Shown piece after piece: positions 34,485 through 44,760 of a stretch of 64,000 bases of DNA (within the stretch, counting starts at the first letter, position 1; every line of letters begins with the position of its first letter). The position numbers and the translations under genes are program-made. This DNA is from Streptomyces sp. CB01249 (GTDB taxonomy: Bacteria; Actinomycetota; Actinomycetes; Streptomycetales; Streptomycetaceae): contig NZ_LISW01000004.1 in assembly GCF_001905735.1 (NCBI RefSeq), positions 611,038 through 675,037 on the forward strand. Reading direction: 5' to 3'. The notes under the pieces were generated by a model that worked only from the letters and a program-made list of their open reading frames with translations, ran no database searches and was not told the DNA's origin.

Positions 34485-34820
34485 GTGGCACAGAAGGTTC
34501 AGGTCCTTCTTGTTGACGACCTCGACGGTGGCGAGGCGGACGAGACGGTGACGTTCGCGCTGGATGGCAAGACGTACGAGATCGACCTCACCACCAGCAA
34601 CGCGGACAAGCTGCGTTCCCTTCTCGAGCCCTACGCGAAGAACGGCCGGCGTACCGGTGGCCGTGCGGCGTCGGGTCGTGGCAAGGGCCGCGCCGTCTCC
34701 GGTGGCAACAAGGACACCGCCGAGATCCGTAAGTGGGCCCGCGAGAACGGCCACAATGTGAATGACCGCGGCCGCGTTCCCGCCGAGATCCGCGAGGCTT
34801 ACGAGAAGGCCAACGGCTGA
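34485..34820 (+). CDS. lsr2: Lsr2 nucleoid-associated protein
   Basis: A 111-residue H-NS-like xenogeneic silencer of actinobacteria. The N-terminal domain (QVLLVDDLDGGEADETVTFALDGKTYEIDL) dimerises. The C-terminal domain (KDTAEIRKWARENGHNVNDRGRVPAEIREAYEKA) has the AT-hook-like R95-G-R97 that enters the minor groove of A/T-rich DNA. A Gly/Arg/Lys linker separates them. GTG 34485 follows GAAAGGAAA. Its 3' end overlaps the convergent gene at 34799 by 22 bp. Confidence 0.96.
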   Translation: MAQKVQVLLVDDLDGGEADETVTFALDGKTYEIDLTTSNADKLRSLLEPYAKNGRRTGGRAASGRGKGRAVSGGNKDTAEIRKWARENGHNVNDRGRVPAEIREAYEKANG

Positions 34821-35419
34821 GCCACGGGCTCATCGTGGAACAAGCCGGCCCGGGCACGTGCCAGTCGGGCCCGGTGGCATTCCGTCGCCACGGCGTCCAC
34901 GAGCCGGACGAGGTCGGGGGCATCGGTACGCCTGCTCCCGAAGCCGGAGAATGCCGGGAGCACCGGCGCTTCGTCCAGTTCCCGTGACGGCCTGGGGGGC
35001 CGCAGCCAGGAGGCGGCCCCCGGCTCCGCCGGACGCCCCGGCGGCGGCGGAGCGGTGATCCGCCCGCCCGCGCCCAGCCCGGTCAGCGACAGCGCGACCC
35101 CGCCCCACTCCAGCCAGTCGAGCAGCCCCGGCAGCTCCTCCGCGCTTCCCGGCGCCACCAGCAGGCTCATCCGCAGCCCCATGAGCGCCACCGGCCCCGT
35201 CGGGCCCACCCGCCGCAGTGCCGCGTGTCCGGCCACGGCGGGGACGACGAGCACGTCGAACCGCAGCCCGGTCAGCAGCCGCACCGGAGCACCGCCCGCG
35301 GTGGCCCAGCCCAACTCCCGCTCGTACCACCCGGCCCAGCCGTCGCACGGCTCGCCCCGGGCATCACCGCCCAGCTCGACGGCGGGCGGGACACGGGGCG
35401 GCGGGACGGTGAGGGTCAT
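34799..35419 (-). CDS. SCO3374-family conserved hypothetical protein
   Basis: A 206-residue soluble protein conserved in Streptomyces opposite lsr2. It contains LRFDVLVVPAVAGHAALRRVG, PVALMGLRMSLLVAPGSAEELPGLLDWLEW and a Gly/Pro-rich loop ending WLRPP, resembling the fold of bifunctional primase/polymerase N-terminal domains seen in other Streptomyces proteins. The catalytic acidic residues of a primase are not evident. The 3' end overlaps lsr2 by 22 bp, so simultaneous transcription would give complementary ends. Function unknown. Confidence 0.75.
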   Translation of the reverse strand: MTLTVPPPRVPPAVELGGDARGEPCDGWAGWYERELGWATAGGAPVRLLTGLRFDVLVVPAVAGHAALRRVGPTGPVALMGLRMSLLVAPGSAEELPGLLDWLEWGGVALSLTGLGAGGRITAPPPPGRPAEPGAASWLRPPRPSRELDEAPVLPAFSGFGSRRTDAPDLVRLVDAVATECHRARLARARAGLFHDEPVAQPLAFS

Positions 35420-35524
35420 GACGGAACAACCCCCGACCGGCCCACCAGGTTACGTAGCGCGTACGCGCGACCGCGTAGGGTGTCCGGGTTGGGGGCGTAC
35501 GGGCGCATTCAGGAGTACGAAGAT

Positions 35525-35538
35525 GTTCGCCCGTAGCG
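35525..35538 (+). promoter_or_regulatory. ClgR-type operator
   Basis: GTTCGC-CCGTA-GCG fits the published Streptomyces ClgR motif GTTCGC-N5-GCG exactly. ClgR activates clp and lon genes, and this site lies about 320 bp upstream of clpC. Confidence 0.6.
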
Positions 35539-35676
35539 GAGGGAACCCGCGTACGCCGCATGGACTGTCTGTAATTGCGGGTAAGACATCCCTAGTGGGG
35601 AGGGGCGACACGCACGCCATGCACGTCTCACGTTCGCCATCGGCGTACTGGCGACTGGGGTATTGGCCTGGCCTGC

Positions 35677-35703
35677 GGGAACATCGTCTCGCACCATCGG
35701 GTT
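35677..35703 (+). promoter_or_regulatory. SigR-like promoter of clpC
   Basis: GGGAAC (35677-35682) is followed by exactly 18 nt and then GTT (35701-35703). The SigR consensus is GGAAT-N18-GTT, so there is one mismatch; clpC is a reported member of the disulfide-stress SigR regulon in S. coelicolor. Confidence 0.45.
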
Positions 35704-35860
35704 GGAGCAGTTGTCGGCGTTCGGGGCGGGCGATCCCCCGGGAAGCAGGGCCGGGTGTCGGCAGTTGAAATGAGCGGTCCCCGCTTGCGGGACTAAGCTG
35801 CGGAAGGACAGGGAGGGGACCGACCCCTTACTGCCTGACCGCTCTGAGGAGCGATTAACG

Positions 35861-38386
<2,526 letters not shown>

Positions 38387-38428
38387 CAGGCGCCTTCTGC
38401 CCCTTCCGGCAGTAGCGTCCGAGCGTCC

Positions 38429-38476
38429 AAAAGGGGCGGCCCCGACCGGTTTCGACCGGCCGGGGCCGCCCCTTTT
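38429..38476 (+). terminator. clpC terminator
   Basis: Inverted repeat with 16-bp arms (AAAAGGGGCGGCCCCG and its complement) plus an inner CCGGT/ACCGG stem. It ends in TTTT, 43 bp after the clpC stop. Confidence 0.88.
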
Positions 38477-38632
38477 CGCGTCGCGGACACGGTGACAGCG
38501 GCGTCACAGGAACGTTCCGGTCGCGTTCGCTACGCGCATGGAGCGAAAATCGCTCGTTAGTCTGGCCCCGCTTCGGGCGGTCGGCCCGAGTGGGGCTTTT
38601 CGATTGCGAACGAGGAGCCCGGGATCGCGTCA

Positions 38633-39880
38633 ATGAACGAGGGGGACGGGCACGCCATGGGCAGAGGCGAAGTGTCGCGCAGGCGGATGATCAAGCTGGC
38701 CGGAGCCGGGGCGGGGCTGGCCCTGCTGGGCGCCGGGACCGCGGCCTGCGGCCCGGTCGAGGAGCCGGTCGAGGGCGGCGGCTCCGGTTCGCCGAAGCCG
38801 GGGGAGTCCGCGAAGCCCGGGGGCGACGTCCCCAGGCCGGGCGGGACGCCGAAGCCGGCCTGGCAGCACACCACCACGTACGACGGTCTGGCCTGGATCT
38901 CCGCGGTCGCCGTGGTCGACAACGTGGTGCTGGTCTCCGGTGACCCGCTGGTGGCCCGCGACCTGACCACCGGCAAGGAGATCTGGTCGCGCGCCGAGGT
39001 GACCACCCCGGGCGCGAGCATGCTGATCGCCGACGGGACGCTCTACCTGGCCAGCGCCCACTACGACGGCAACATCATCGGGCTCGACCCCAAGACCGGC
39101 AAGGACACCTGGCGCAGCCGCCTCGGCGACAAGGAGTACTCCCAGCCCCGGGTCATCGCCGCCGACGCCGACCACGTCTACGTCGTCGCCGGGATCCTGG
39201 ACAAGGACTTCCGCACCCCGGACAACGTGATCGCCGCCATCGACACCTCCTCGGGCAAGGTCGTCTGGCGCGAGCAGCGCGACCACGGCACCGAGGCCAA
39301 CGGCCTCACCGCGCGGGTCTCCGGCAGGCGCCTCGTCTACACCGACTTCCGCGAGAACCTCACGGTCCGCGACACCGCGACCGGCCACCAGGTCTGGACG
39401 AAGAAGATCGGCCGCAGCAGCAACCGCGGCTTCGAGGTCCACGAGGGCCTGGTCATCATCGCGACCGGCGAGCAGATGCGCGCCTTCGACCTGGAAACGG
39501 GCGCCGAGCGCTGGTCCTTCGCGACCGAGAAGTACAGCCGGTTCAACGACCCGGCCGTTCTGGACGGCGTCCTCTACGCCTCGGACACCGTGCACGGCCT
39601 GTGGGCGGTCGATCCGGCGACCGGAAAGCGGCGCTGGCACAACCCGGAGAGCCTGGACATCGACGCCCCCTGGCAGTTCGCCAAGGTGGGCGGCGTCCTC
39701 TACGGGGCCACCCAGTTCGACAAGAACGGCGGCATCCACGCCTTCGACCCGGCCGACGGCAAGCTGCTCTGGACGTACAACGACGGCTCCGGCGACATCG
39801 ACCGCTGGTATCTGGCCGCGGGCGCCGAGCACGTGGTCGCCGTGCACGCCAAGAAGGTGACGGCGCTGCCCGTCGCATAG
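38633..39880 (+). CDS. Tat-exported lipoprotein with PQQ-like beta-propeller repeats
   Basis: A 415-residue protein. A twin-arginine signal (SRRRMIKLAGAGAGLALLG) ends in the lipobox GTAAC (Cys at about 40). A Gly/Pro/Lys linker follows. The rest is a WD40/PQQ-like beta-propeller with recurring blade ends such as DLTTGKEIW, DPKTGKDTW, DTSSGKVVW, DTATGHQVW, DLETGAERW, DPATGKRRW and DPADGKLLW (seven or more blades). It is similar in build to BamB and to sensor domains of Streptomyces Ser/Thr kinases, but no kinase is adjacent. A surface scaffold or ligand-binding role is inferred. The start could also be an ATG at 38657. Confidence 0.85.
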   Translation: MNEGDGHAMGRGEVSRRRMIKLAGAGAGLALLGAGTAACGPVEEPVEGGGSGSPKPGESAKPGGDVPRPGGTPKPAWQHTTTYDGLAWISAVAVVDNVVLVSGDPLVARDLTTGKEIWSRAEVTTPGASMLIADGTLYLASAHYDGNIIGLDPKTGKDTWRSRLGDKEYSQPRVIAADADHVYVVAGILDKDFRTPDNVIAAIDTSSGKVVWREQRDHGTEANGLTARVSGRRLVYTDFRENLTVRDTATGHQVWTKKIGRSSNRGFEVHEGLVIIATGEQMRAFDLETGAERWSFATEKYSRFNDPAVLDGVLYASDTVHGLWAVDPATGKRRWHNPESLDIDAPWQFAKVGGVLYGATQFDKNGGIHAFDPADGKLLWTYNDGSGDIDRWYLAAGAEHVVAVHAKKVTALPVA

Positions 39881-40297
39881 CGATCGGCACCGGGTCGAAG
39901 GTCCCGAAACGGACGGCCTTCGGTCCCACCGCCGGTGACAAGGCGCACAGGCCATTCGAGGCCTACTAGCCGCCTTAGGAGCAACGGGCCCGATCCGTCG
40001 GGGGCCTTTCGGCCCTGCGGCGGACGGGCCCTCGGCGTATGCGGGGGTGTATGCCCACACAGAGGGCGTATGTCCGTTTGGGGCGGTTTGGAACTGGGCC
40101 TAAACCTGTTCCGGGGAGGACTTTCGAGGGTCTTCCGGAGGGGGTCGGGCGGGGGTCCGCCGGGCGAATTCCCGGGGCGCTTTCTACGGCTTTTGATCGT
40201 AGATGGGGTGTTTGAGCGCCGGCGGGGGTGCGGGTTACCAAGGTATGGCCAGCCCGGCACACCGCCGGGTCCAGTCATCTCCGGAGGATTTCCGCTT
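39881..40297 (+). other. 417-bp gene-free region upstream of the M23 peptidase
   Basis: No coding frame of note. It contains a long GC-rich imperfect hairpin (39986-40031), three GTATG words spaced within 40036-40068, GGAAC-N13-GTTCC (40090-40112) and a CTACG...CGTAG hairpin (40184-40202). The length suggests a structured leader for the cell-wall hydrolase, but I could not match it to a known riboswitch. Confidence 0.5.
39986..40031 (+). terminator. GC-rich hairpin after the beta-propeller gene
   Basis: Outer arms GGGCCCG.TCCG / CGGA.CGGGCCC with an inner GGGGGCC/GGCCC-type hairpin, about 105 bp past the stop. No U-tract; it could be terminator or leader structure. Confidence 0.45.
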
Positions 40298-41023
40298 ATG
40301 TCGAAGCGCGTTACGTTCCAGTCCCGCCGCCCGTCCGTGTCCCGTATGCGTGGCGCCGTGGTGGCAGCCGGTCTGGGGACATCGATGGTTCTCGGTGCGG
40401 GTGCTGCGTTCGCGGCCGGCACTGCGGACGCCCCCCAGGCCCCGGCCCTGGCCTCCTCGGCCACCGCCGAGTCGGTCGCCCAGCAGGCGACCGCGCAGGG
40501 CAAGGCCGCGGCCAAGCACGCGGCCGAGAAGAAGGCCGACGCGGCGAAGAAGAAGGAAGCCGCGAAGAAGAAGGCCGCGGCCAAGAAGAAGGCCATCGCC
40601 AAGCTTCCGTGGGAGACCCCGGTCAGCAAGTACGAGCTGAGCGCGAGCTTCGGCAACGACGGCAGCCGCTGGGCGCACAAGCACTCCGGCCAGGACTTCG
40701 CCGTGCCGATCGGCACCAAGGTCGAGGCCGCCCACAGCGGCACGATCGTGAAGGCCGGCCCGAACGGCGGCGGCGACGGCCCCGCGTACGGCAACGCCAT
40801 CGTGATCTCGCACGGCAACGGCACGTACTCGCAGTACGCGCACCTGTCCAAGATCGACGTGCACATCGGCCAGCACGTGAAGAAGGGCGAGAAGATCGCC
40901 CTGTCCGGCAACACCGGCAACTCCAGCGGCCCGCACCTGCACTTCGAGATCCGGACCACCCCGAACTACGGTTCGGCGGTCAACCCGGTCAACTTCCTGC
41001 ACAAGCACGGCATCAACGTCTGA
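40298..41023 (+). CDS. Secreted M23-family peptidoglycan endopeptidase (LytM/NlpD type)
   Basis: A 241-residue protein. A long Arg-rich signal peptide (to about residue 48, VLGAGAAFAAG) is followed by an Ala/Lys-rich repeat region (AAEKKADAAKKKEAAKKKAA, ~70-108) that probably helps wall binding. The zinc endopeptidase domain carries the H-x-G-x-D motif (HKHSGQDFAVP) and HLHFEI. All metal ligands are present, so it should be active against peptide crosslinks. GGAGG lies 9 nt before the ATG. A 417-nt non-coding region precedes it. Confidence 0.94.
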   Translation: MSKRVTFQSRRPSVSRMRGAVVAAGLGTSMVLGAGAAFAAGTADAPQAPALASSATAESVAQQATAQGKAAAKHAAEKKADAAKKKEAAKKKAAAKKKAIAKLPWETPVSKYELSASFGNDGSRWAHKHSGQDFAVPIGTKVEAAHSGTIVKAGPNGGGDGPAYGNAIVISHGNGTYSQYAHLSKIDVHIGQHVKKGEKIALSGNTGNSSGPHLHFEIRTTPNYGSAVNPVNFLHKHGINV

Positions 41024-41041
41024 TCCGCCCTGTGCCCCCGG

Positions 41042-41082
41042 CCCCCCGGCCCCTGCTCCCGAGCAGGGCTACCGGGGGGTTT
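41042..41082. terminator. Bidirectional hairpin between M23 gene and tetR
   Basis: Nested inverted repeat: outer CCCCCCGG/CCGGGGGG and inner CCCTGCTC/GAGCAGGG, with TTT after the right arm. It overlaps the stop of the convergent tetR gene. Confidence 0.72.
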
Positions 41083-41653
41083 CCGGGTCGTGGGCCCGGG
41101 TGACCAGCTCGACGGCGACCTCCAGAGCGGCCTTGCGCTTCTCCTCGGGGTCGCCTTCGACGTCCCTGAGCGCGAGCATCCCGGCGTGCAGGGTGAAGAG
41201 CGCGCTGAAGCACCGCACCTGGTCGGTGAGCGGGGCGTCCGGTTCCTTGATCAGGTCGACCAGGCCCAGGACCCGGTGCTTGATCGTGTCGCCGATGCTC
41301 AGATCGCGGACCGTCGCCTGGTTCTCCTGCATGAAGCGGAAGAGCGGGGCGGCGTCGGCCATCGCGTCGCTGTAGCGGCGGAGCAGCTCCGTCTTGGTCT
41401 CCAGGGTGCGCGGCTGCGTCTCGCCCCAGGCGATCAGCTCTTCCACCGGCCGGTTCAGGTCGTCGAAGATGCTGACGAGGATGTCTTCCTTCGTCTTGAA
41501 GTGGTAGTAGAGCGCCGCCTTGGTGACGTCCAGCTTCTCGGCGATCTCCCGCAGCGAGGTCTTCTCGTACCCCTGCTCGGCGAAGAGGCCCAGGGCGACG
41601 TCCTGGATGCGCTGGCGAGTGTTGCCCCGGCGCGGCTGCGACGTGCTGCCCAT
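41069..41653 (-). CDS. TetR-family repressor, divergent from an MFS exporter
   Basis: A 194-residue regulator. The N-terminal HTH is RQRIQDVALGLFAEQGYEKTSLREIAEKLDVTKAALYYHFKTKEDIL, a textbook TetR domain. The C-terminal ligand domain is divergent. It is transcribed away from the DHA2 exporter gene, and a large inverted repeat lies between them (41671-41741), so it most likely represses the pump and itself until a toxic ligand binds. GGGAG precedes the ATG. Confidence 0.93.
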   Translation of the reverse strand: MGSTSQPRRGNTRQRIQDVALGLFAEQGYEKTSLREIAEKLDVTKAALYYHFKTKEDILVSIFDDLNRPVEELIAWGETQPRTLETKTELLRRYSDAMADAAPLFRFMQENQATVRDLSIGDTIKHRVLGLVDLIKEPDAPLTDQVRCFSALFTLHAGMLALRDVEGDPEEKRKAALEVAVELVTRAHDPETPR

Positions 41654-41670
41654 GCTGCTCTCCCAATTAA

Positions 41671-41741
41671 CTTACTTGACGCCCGGCTAGTTACGGGGCT
41701 ACCTTCCTCCAGTGTAAGCAACTAGCCGGGCGGCAAGTAAG
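41671..41741. promoter_or_regulatory. Large inverted-repeat operator region between tetR and MFS genes
   Basis: 24-nt arms (41671-41694 and 41718-41741) match in 22 of 24 positions when one is reverse-complemented; the spacer is 23 nt. Each arm is itself an imperfect palindrome (TTACTTG ... CTAGTTA), as expected for two TetR dimer sites. Confidence 0.7.
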
Positions 41742-41776
41742 GGCCCGGTGGCAGGGTGACTGGGGAGTTGGGGAAG

Positions 41777-43360
41777 ATGGCGGACCTGATCAAGACGGCG
41801 GACGGGAAGGCGGACGGACCACCGGCCACGAAGGCGGAGCCGTCGGCTCCGCCGCAGCGCAGCGTCCGGGTGGTGGTGCTCGCCCTGATGATCGCCATGC
41901 TCCTCGCGATGCTCGACAACCTGATCGTCGGCACCGCGATGCCGACGATCGTGGGTGACCTCGGCGGTCTCGAACACCTCTCGTGGGTCGTCACGGCCTA
42001 CACCCTGGCCACCGCCGCCTCCACGCCCATCTGGGGCAAGCTCGGCGACATGTACGGACGCAAGGGCATCTTCCTCACGTCCATCGTGATCTTCCTGATC
42101 GGCTCGGTCCTCAGCGGCATGGCCCAGGACATGGGCCAGCTCATCGGCTTCCGGGCCGTCCAGGGACTCGGCGCCGGCGGTCTGATGGTCGGCGTCATGG
42201 CGATCATCGGCGACCTCGTGCCGCCCCGCGAGCGCGGCAAGTACCAGGGCATGATGGCCGGTGTGATGGCCATCGCCATGATCGGCGGACCGCTGGTCGG
42301 CGGCACCATCACCGACCACCTCGGCTGGCGCTGGAGCTTCTACATCAACCTGCCGCTCGGCGCCGTCGCACTGATCATGATCACCGCGGTCCTGCACCTG
42401 CCCAAGCGGGAGCGCACCAAGCGGAACGTCGACTACCTCGGTGCCGCGCTGCTCACCATCGGCATCACCGCGATCGTGCTGGTCACCACCTGGGGCGGTT
42501 CCGAGTACGACTGGAACTCCGCGGTCATCATGGAGCTCATCGCGATCGGCGTTGCCGCGCTGGCCGGCTTCCTCTTCGTGGAGACGAAGGCCGCCGAGCC
42601 GATCATCCCGCTCCACATCTTCCGCAACCGCAACTTCACGCTCATGTCCGTGGTCGGCTTCATGGCCGGGTTCGTGATGTTCGGCGCGGTGCTGTTCCTG
42701 CCGCTCTACCAGCAGTCCGTGCAGCACGCCTCCGCGACCAACTCGGGGCTGCTGCTCCTGCCGATGCTGCTGTCCATGATGGTCGTCTCGCTGGTCGTGG
42801 GCCGGGTCACCACCAGCACCGGCAAGTACAAGATCTTCCCCATCGTGGGCTCGGTCCTCATGGTCGTCGGCCTCTTCCTGCTCGCGCAGATGGACACCGG
42901 CACCAGCCGCTTCACCTCCGGGCTCTACATGGCGGTGCTCGGCGCCGGCATGGGCTTCCTGATGCAGATCACGATGCTCGTCGCGCAGAACAGCGTCGAG
43001 CTGAAGGACATGGGCGTCGCCTCCTCCTCGACCACCCTGTTCCGTACGCTCGGCAGCTCCTTCGGCGTCGCCATCATGGGCGCGCTGTTCACCGGCAAGG
43101 TCCAGGACGAGATGGCGGCCCACGGCGGCGGCGCGGCCACCGCGCACTCCGCCCAGCTGGACGCGGCGAGCCTGGCCAAGCTGCCGGTGCCGGTGCGCGA
43201 GGCGTACGAGTTCGCGGTGTCGTCCGGCACCCACGTCGCGTTCCTCGTCGGCGCCTCGGTCGGCCTGATCGCGGTCGTCGCCTCCCTGTTCGTCAAGGAG
43301 GTCCCGCTGCGGGGCGCCGGCCCCGAGGCCAAGCCCGCCCCGGCGGTCGCGGAGATCTGA
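41777..43360 (+). CDS. DHA2-type MFS drug exporter (14 TM)
   Basis: A 527-residue proton-driven exporter with about fourteen helices. Signature motifs are visible: LDNLIVGTAMPTIVGDLGG (motif D1-like), GKLGDMYGRKGIF (motif A) and GVMAIAMIGGPLVGGTITDH (motif C, antiporter signature). It resembles EmrB/QacA-type pumps. I prefer ATG 41777, preceded by GGAG/GGGGAAG; GTG 41756 would add seven residues. Control by the divergent TetR is likely. A bidirectional terminator follows. Confidence 0.93.
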   Translation: MADLIKTADGKADGPPATKAEPSAPPQRSVRVVVLALMIAMLLAMLDNLIVGTAMPTIVGDLGGLEHLSWVVTAYTLATAASTPIWGKLGDMYGRKGIFLTSIVIFLIGSVLSGMAQDMGQLIGFRAVQGLGAGGLMVGVMAIIGDLVPPRERGKYQGMMAGVMAIAMIGGPLVGGTITDHLGWRWSFYINLPLGAVALIMITAVLHLPKRERTKRNVDYLGAALLTIGITAIVLVTTWGGSEYDWNSAVIMELIAIGVAALAGFLFVETKAAEPIIPLHIFRNRNFTLMSVVGFMAGFVMFGAVLFLPLYQQSVQHASATNSGLLLLPMLLSMMVVSLVVGRVTTSTGKYKIFPIVGSVLMVVGLFLLAQMDTGTSRFTSGLYMAVLGAGMGFLMQITMLVAQNSVELKDMGVASSSTTLFRTLGSSFGVAIMGALFTGKVQDEMAAHGGGAATAHSAQLDAASLAKLPVPVREAYEFAVSSGTHVAFLVGASVGLIAVVASLFVKEVPLRGAGPEAKPAPAVAEI

Positions 43361-43378
43361 CCGGCACGGCTGTACGCG

Positions 43379-43412
43379 GAGGGCCCCGGGAGCACACGCC
43401 CCCGGGGCCCTC
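43379..43412. terminator. Bidirectional terminator between MFS gene and cseC
   Basis: Perfect 12-bp arms (GAGGGCCCCGGG / CCCGGGGCCCTC) with a 10-nt loop between convergent genes. Confidence 0.8.
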
Positions 43413-43419
43413 TCCCGTG

Positions 43420-44760
43420 TCAGCTCCCCGGCTCCGGGCTGCGCTGCTCCGCGAACTGGAGCATCGGATAGCTGCCCGTGGCCGTCGGCGCGTGCTCCGG
43501 CAGCCACAGCACCGCGACCGCCCCGCCGCTGCCCTCCGCCGCCCCCTCCGGCGCCGCGTTCCGGAAGGTCAGCCGGGCCCCGAGCACCCGGGCCTGGCCC
43601 GCCGCGATCGTCAGCCCGAGACCGTGCCCGTGCCCGGCCCGGTCGGTCGAACCGGTACGGAACCGGCTCGGCCCCTCCCGCAGCAGCGCCGCCGGGAACC
43701 CGGGCCCGTGGTCGCGGACCCGGACCACCCGGCCCTCGACCGTGACCTGCACCGGGGTCGACCCGTGCTTGGCCGCGTTGCCCAGCAGGTTGCCGAGGAT
43801 GCGCTCCAGGCGGCGCGGGTCCGTGTTGACCCAGGAGTCGTGGACGACCTGCACCCGGACCTCCGGGTCCAGCAGCGCCACCCGCCGGCTGACGAACTCG
43901 CCGAGCGCGATCTCCTGGAGCTCGGCCCGCTCCGACGCGCTGTCCAGCCGGGCCACCTCGAGGACGTCCTCGACCAGCGTGCGCATCGCCTGCGCCCGGT
44001 CGCGCACCAGCTCCGTCGGGCGGCCCGGCGGCAGCAGCTCGGCCGCCGTCAGCAGCCCGGTCACCGGCGTACGCAGCTCGTGCGCGATGTCCGCGGTGAC
44101 CCGGCGCTCCGCCTCGATCCGCCCGTTCAGCGCGTCGGTCAGCGCGTCCACCGCACCGGCCAGCTCGTCCGTCTCGTCGCGCACGACACCGCCGACCGCG
44201 TCCCTGACCCGGACGTCGGTGTTGCCCTGGGCGACCTTCCCCGCCGCCGCGGCCGCCTTGCGCAGCCGCCGCGAGAGCTGGCCGCCGATCAGCACGCCCA
44301 GCGCGGAGCCGCCGAGGACCACCGAGACCGAACCGATGATCAGGGCCCGGTCCAGATCGCCCATGATCGTGGTCGAGCGGTCCGCGAACCGGGTGTGCAG
44401 CGACAGCACGTTCCCGTTGCCGACCGGCACGGCGGCCCAGACGTCGGGCACCCCGCCGGAGTCGTCCACATGCGTGGCGCGGCGGTTGCGCCGGATCTCC
44501 TCGCGCAGGCTCTGCGGCATGGTCGGGTCGTTGAGCTTCGCCCCGAACCGGGGGTCGGCCTTCTTCGTCTTCTTCGCCTCGTACAGCAGCTGCGCGTAGG
44601 TCAGCCGCTCCAGCTGGACCTCGCGGGCGTTCTCCAGCATCGAGACGCGGGCCGCGTTGTGCACCACCAGGCTCAGCGCGATCGCGATCAGCGCGCCGAC
44701 CGCCGCGATCGCGATGCTGATCTTCCAGCGGACGCCCGTCCGCAGGGAGGGCCGCCTCAT
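43420..44760 (-). CDS. cseC: Sensor histidine kinase CseC (cell-envelope stress)
   Basis: A 446-residue kinase. Two TM segments (about 14-34 and 139-161) bound a ~105-residue extracytoplasmic sensor. HAMP, then HisKA with H227 (VTADIAHELRTPVTG), and HATPase_c (ILGNLLGNAAKHG, DHGPGFP, GHGLGLTIA) follow. The identity rests on gene order sigE-cseA-cseB-cseC, which is diagnostic. In S. coelicolor CseC detects cell-wall antibiotics such as vancomycin and activates CseB, which turns on sigE. The start overlaps the cseB stop by 4 bp (ATGA). Confidence 0.93.
   Translation of the reverse strand: MRRPSLRTGVRWKISIAIAAVGALIAIALSLVVHNAARVSMLENAREVQLERLTYAQLLYEAKKTKKADPRFGAKLNDPTMPQSLREEIRRNRRATHVDDSGGVPDVWAAVPVGNGNVLSLHTRFADRSTTIMGDLDRALIIGSVSVVLGGSALGVLIGGQLSRRLRKAAAAAGKVAQGNTDVRVRDAVGGVVRDETDELAGAVDALTDALNGRIEAERRVTADIAHELRTPVTGLLTAAELLPPGRPTELVRDRAQAMRTLVEDVLEVARLDSASERAELQEIALGEFVSRRVALLDPEVRVQVVHDSWVNTDPRRLERILGNLLGNAAKHGSTPVQVTVEGRVVRVRDHGPGFPAALLREGPSRFRTGSTDRAGHGHGLGLTIAAGQARVLGARLTFRNAAPEGAAEGSGGAVAVLWLPEHAPTATGSYPMLQFAEQRSPEPGS

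Larger units (their letters stand above)
35420..35860 (+). other. clpC upstream region (441 bp without a gene)
   Basis: No plausible coding frame with normal GC skew at the third position. It holds a ClgR-like box (35525-35538) and a GGGAAC-N18-GTT promoter-like sequence (35677-35703), which would leave a leader of about 150 nt before the clpC ATG. GGAGCGATTAACG precedes the ATG. Confidence 0.6.

Noticed and set aside
39881..40297. c-di-AMP (ydaO) riboswitch upstream of the M23 gene
   Set aside because: The expected conserved core was not recognisable by eye; kept only as a structured region to be scanned.
41756..43360. MFS start at GTG 41756
   Set aside because: The seven extra residues are not family-like and ATG 41777 has the better ribosome-binding site.
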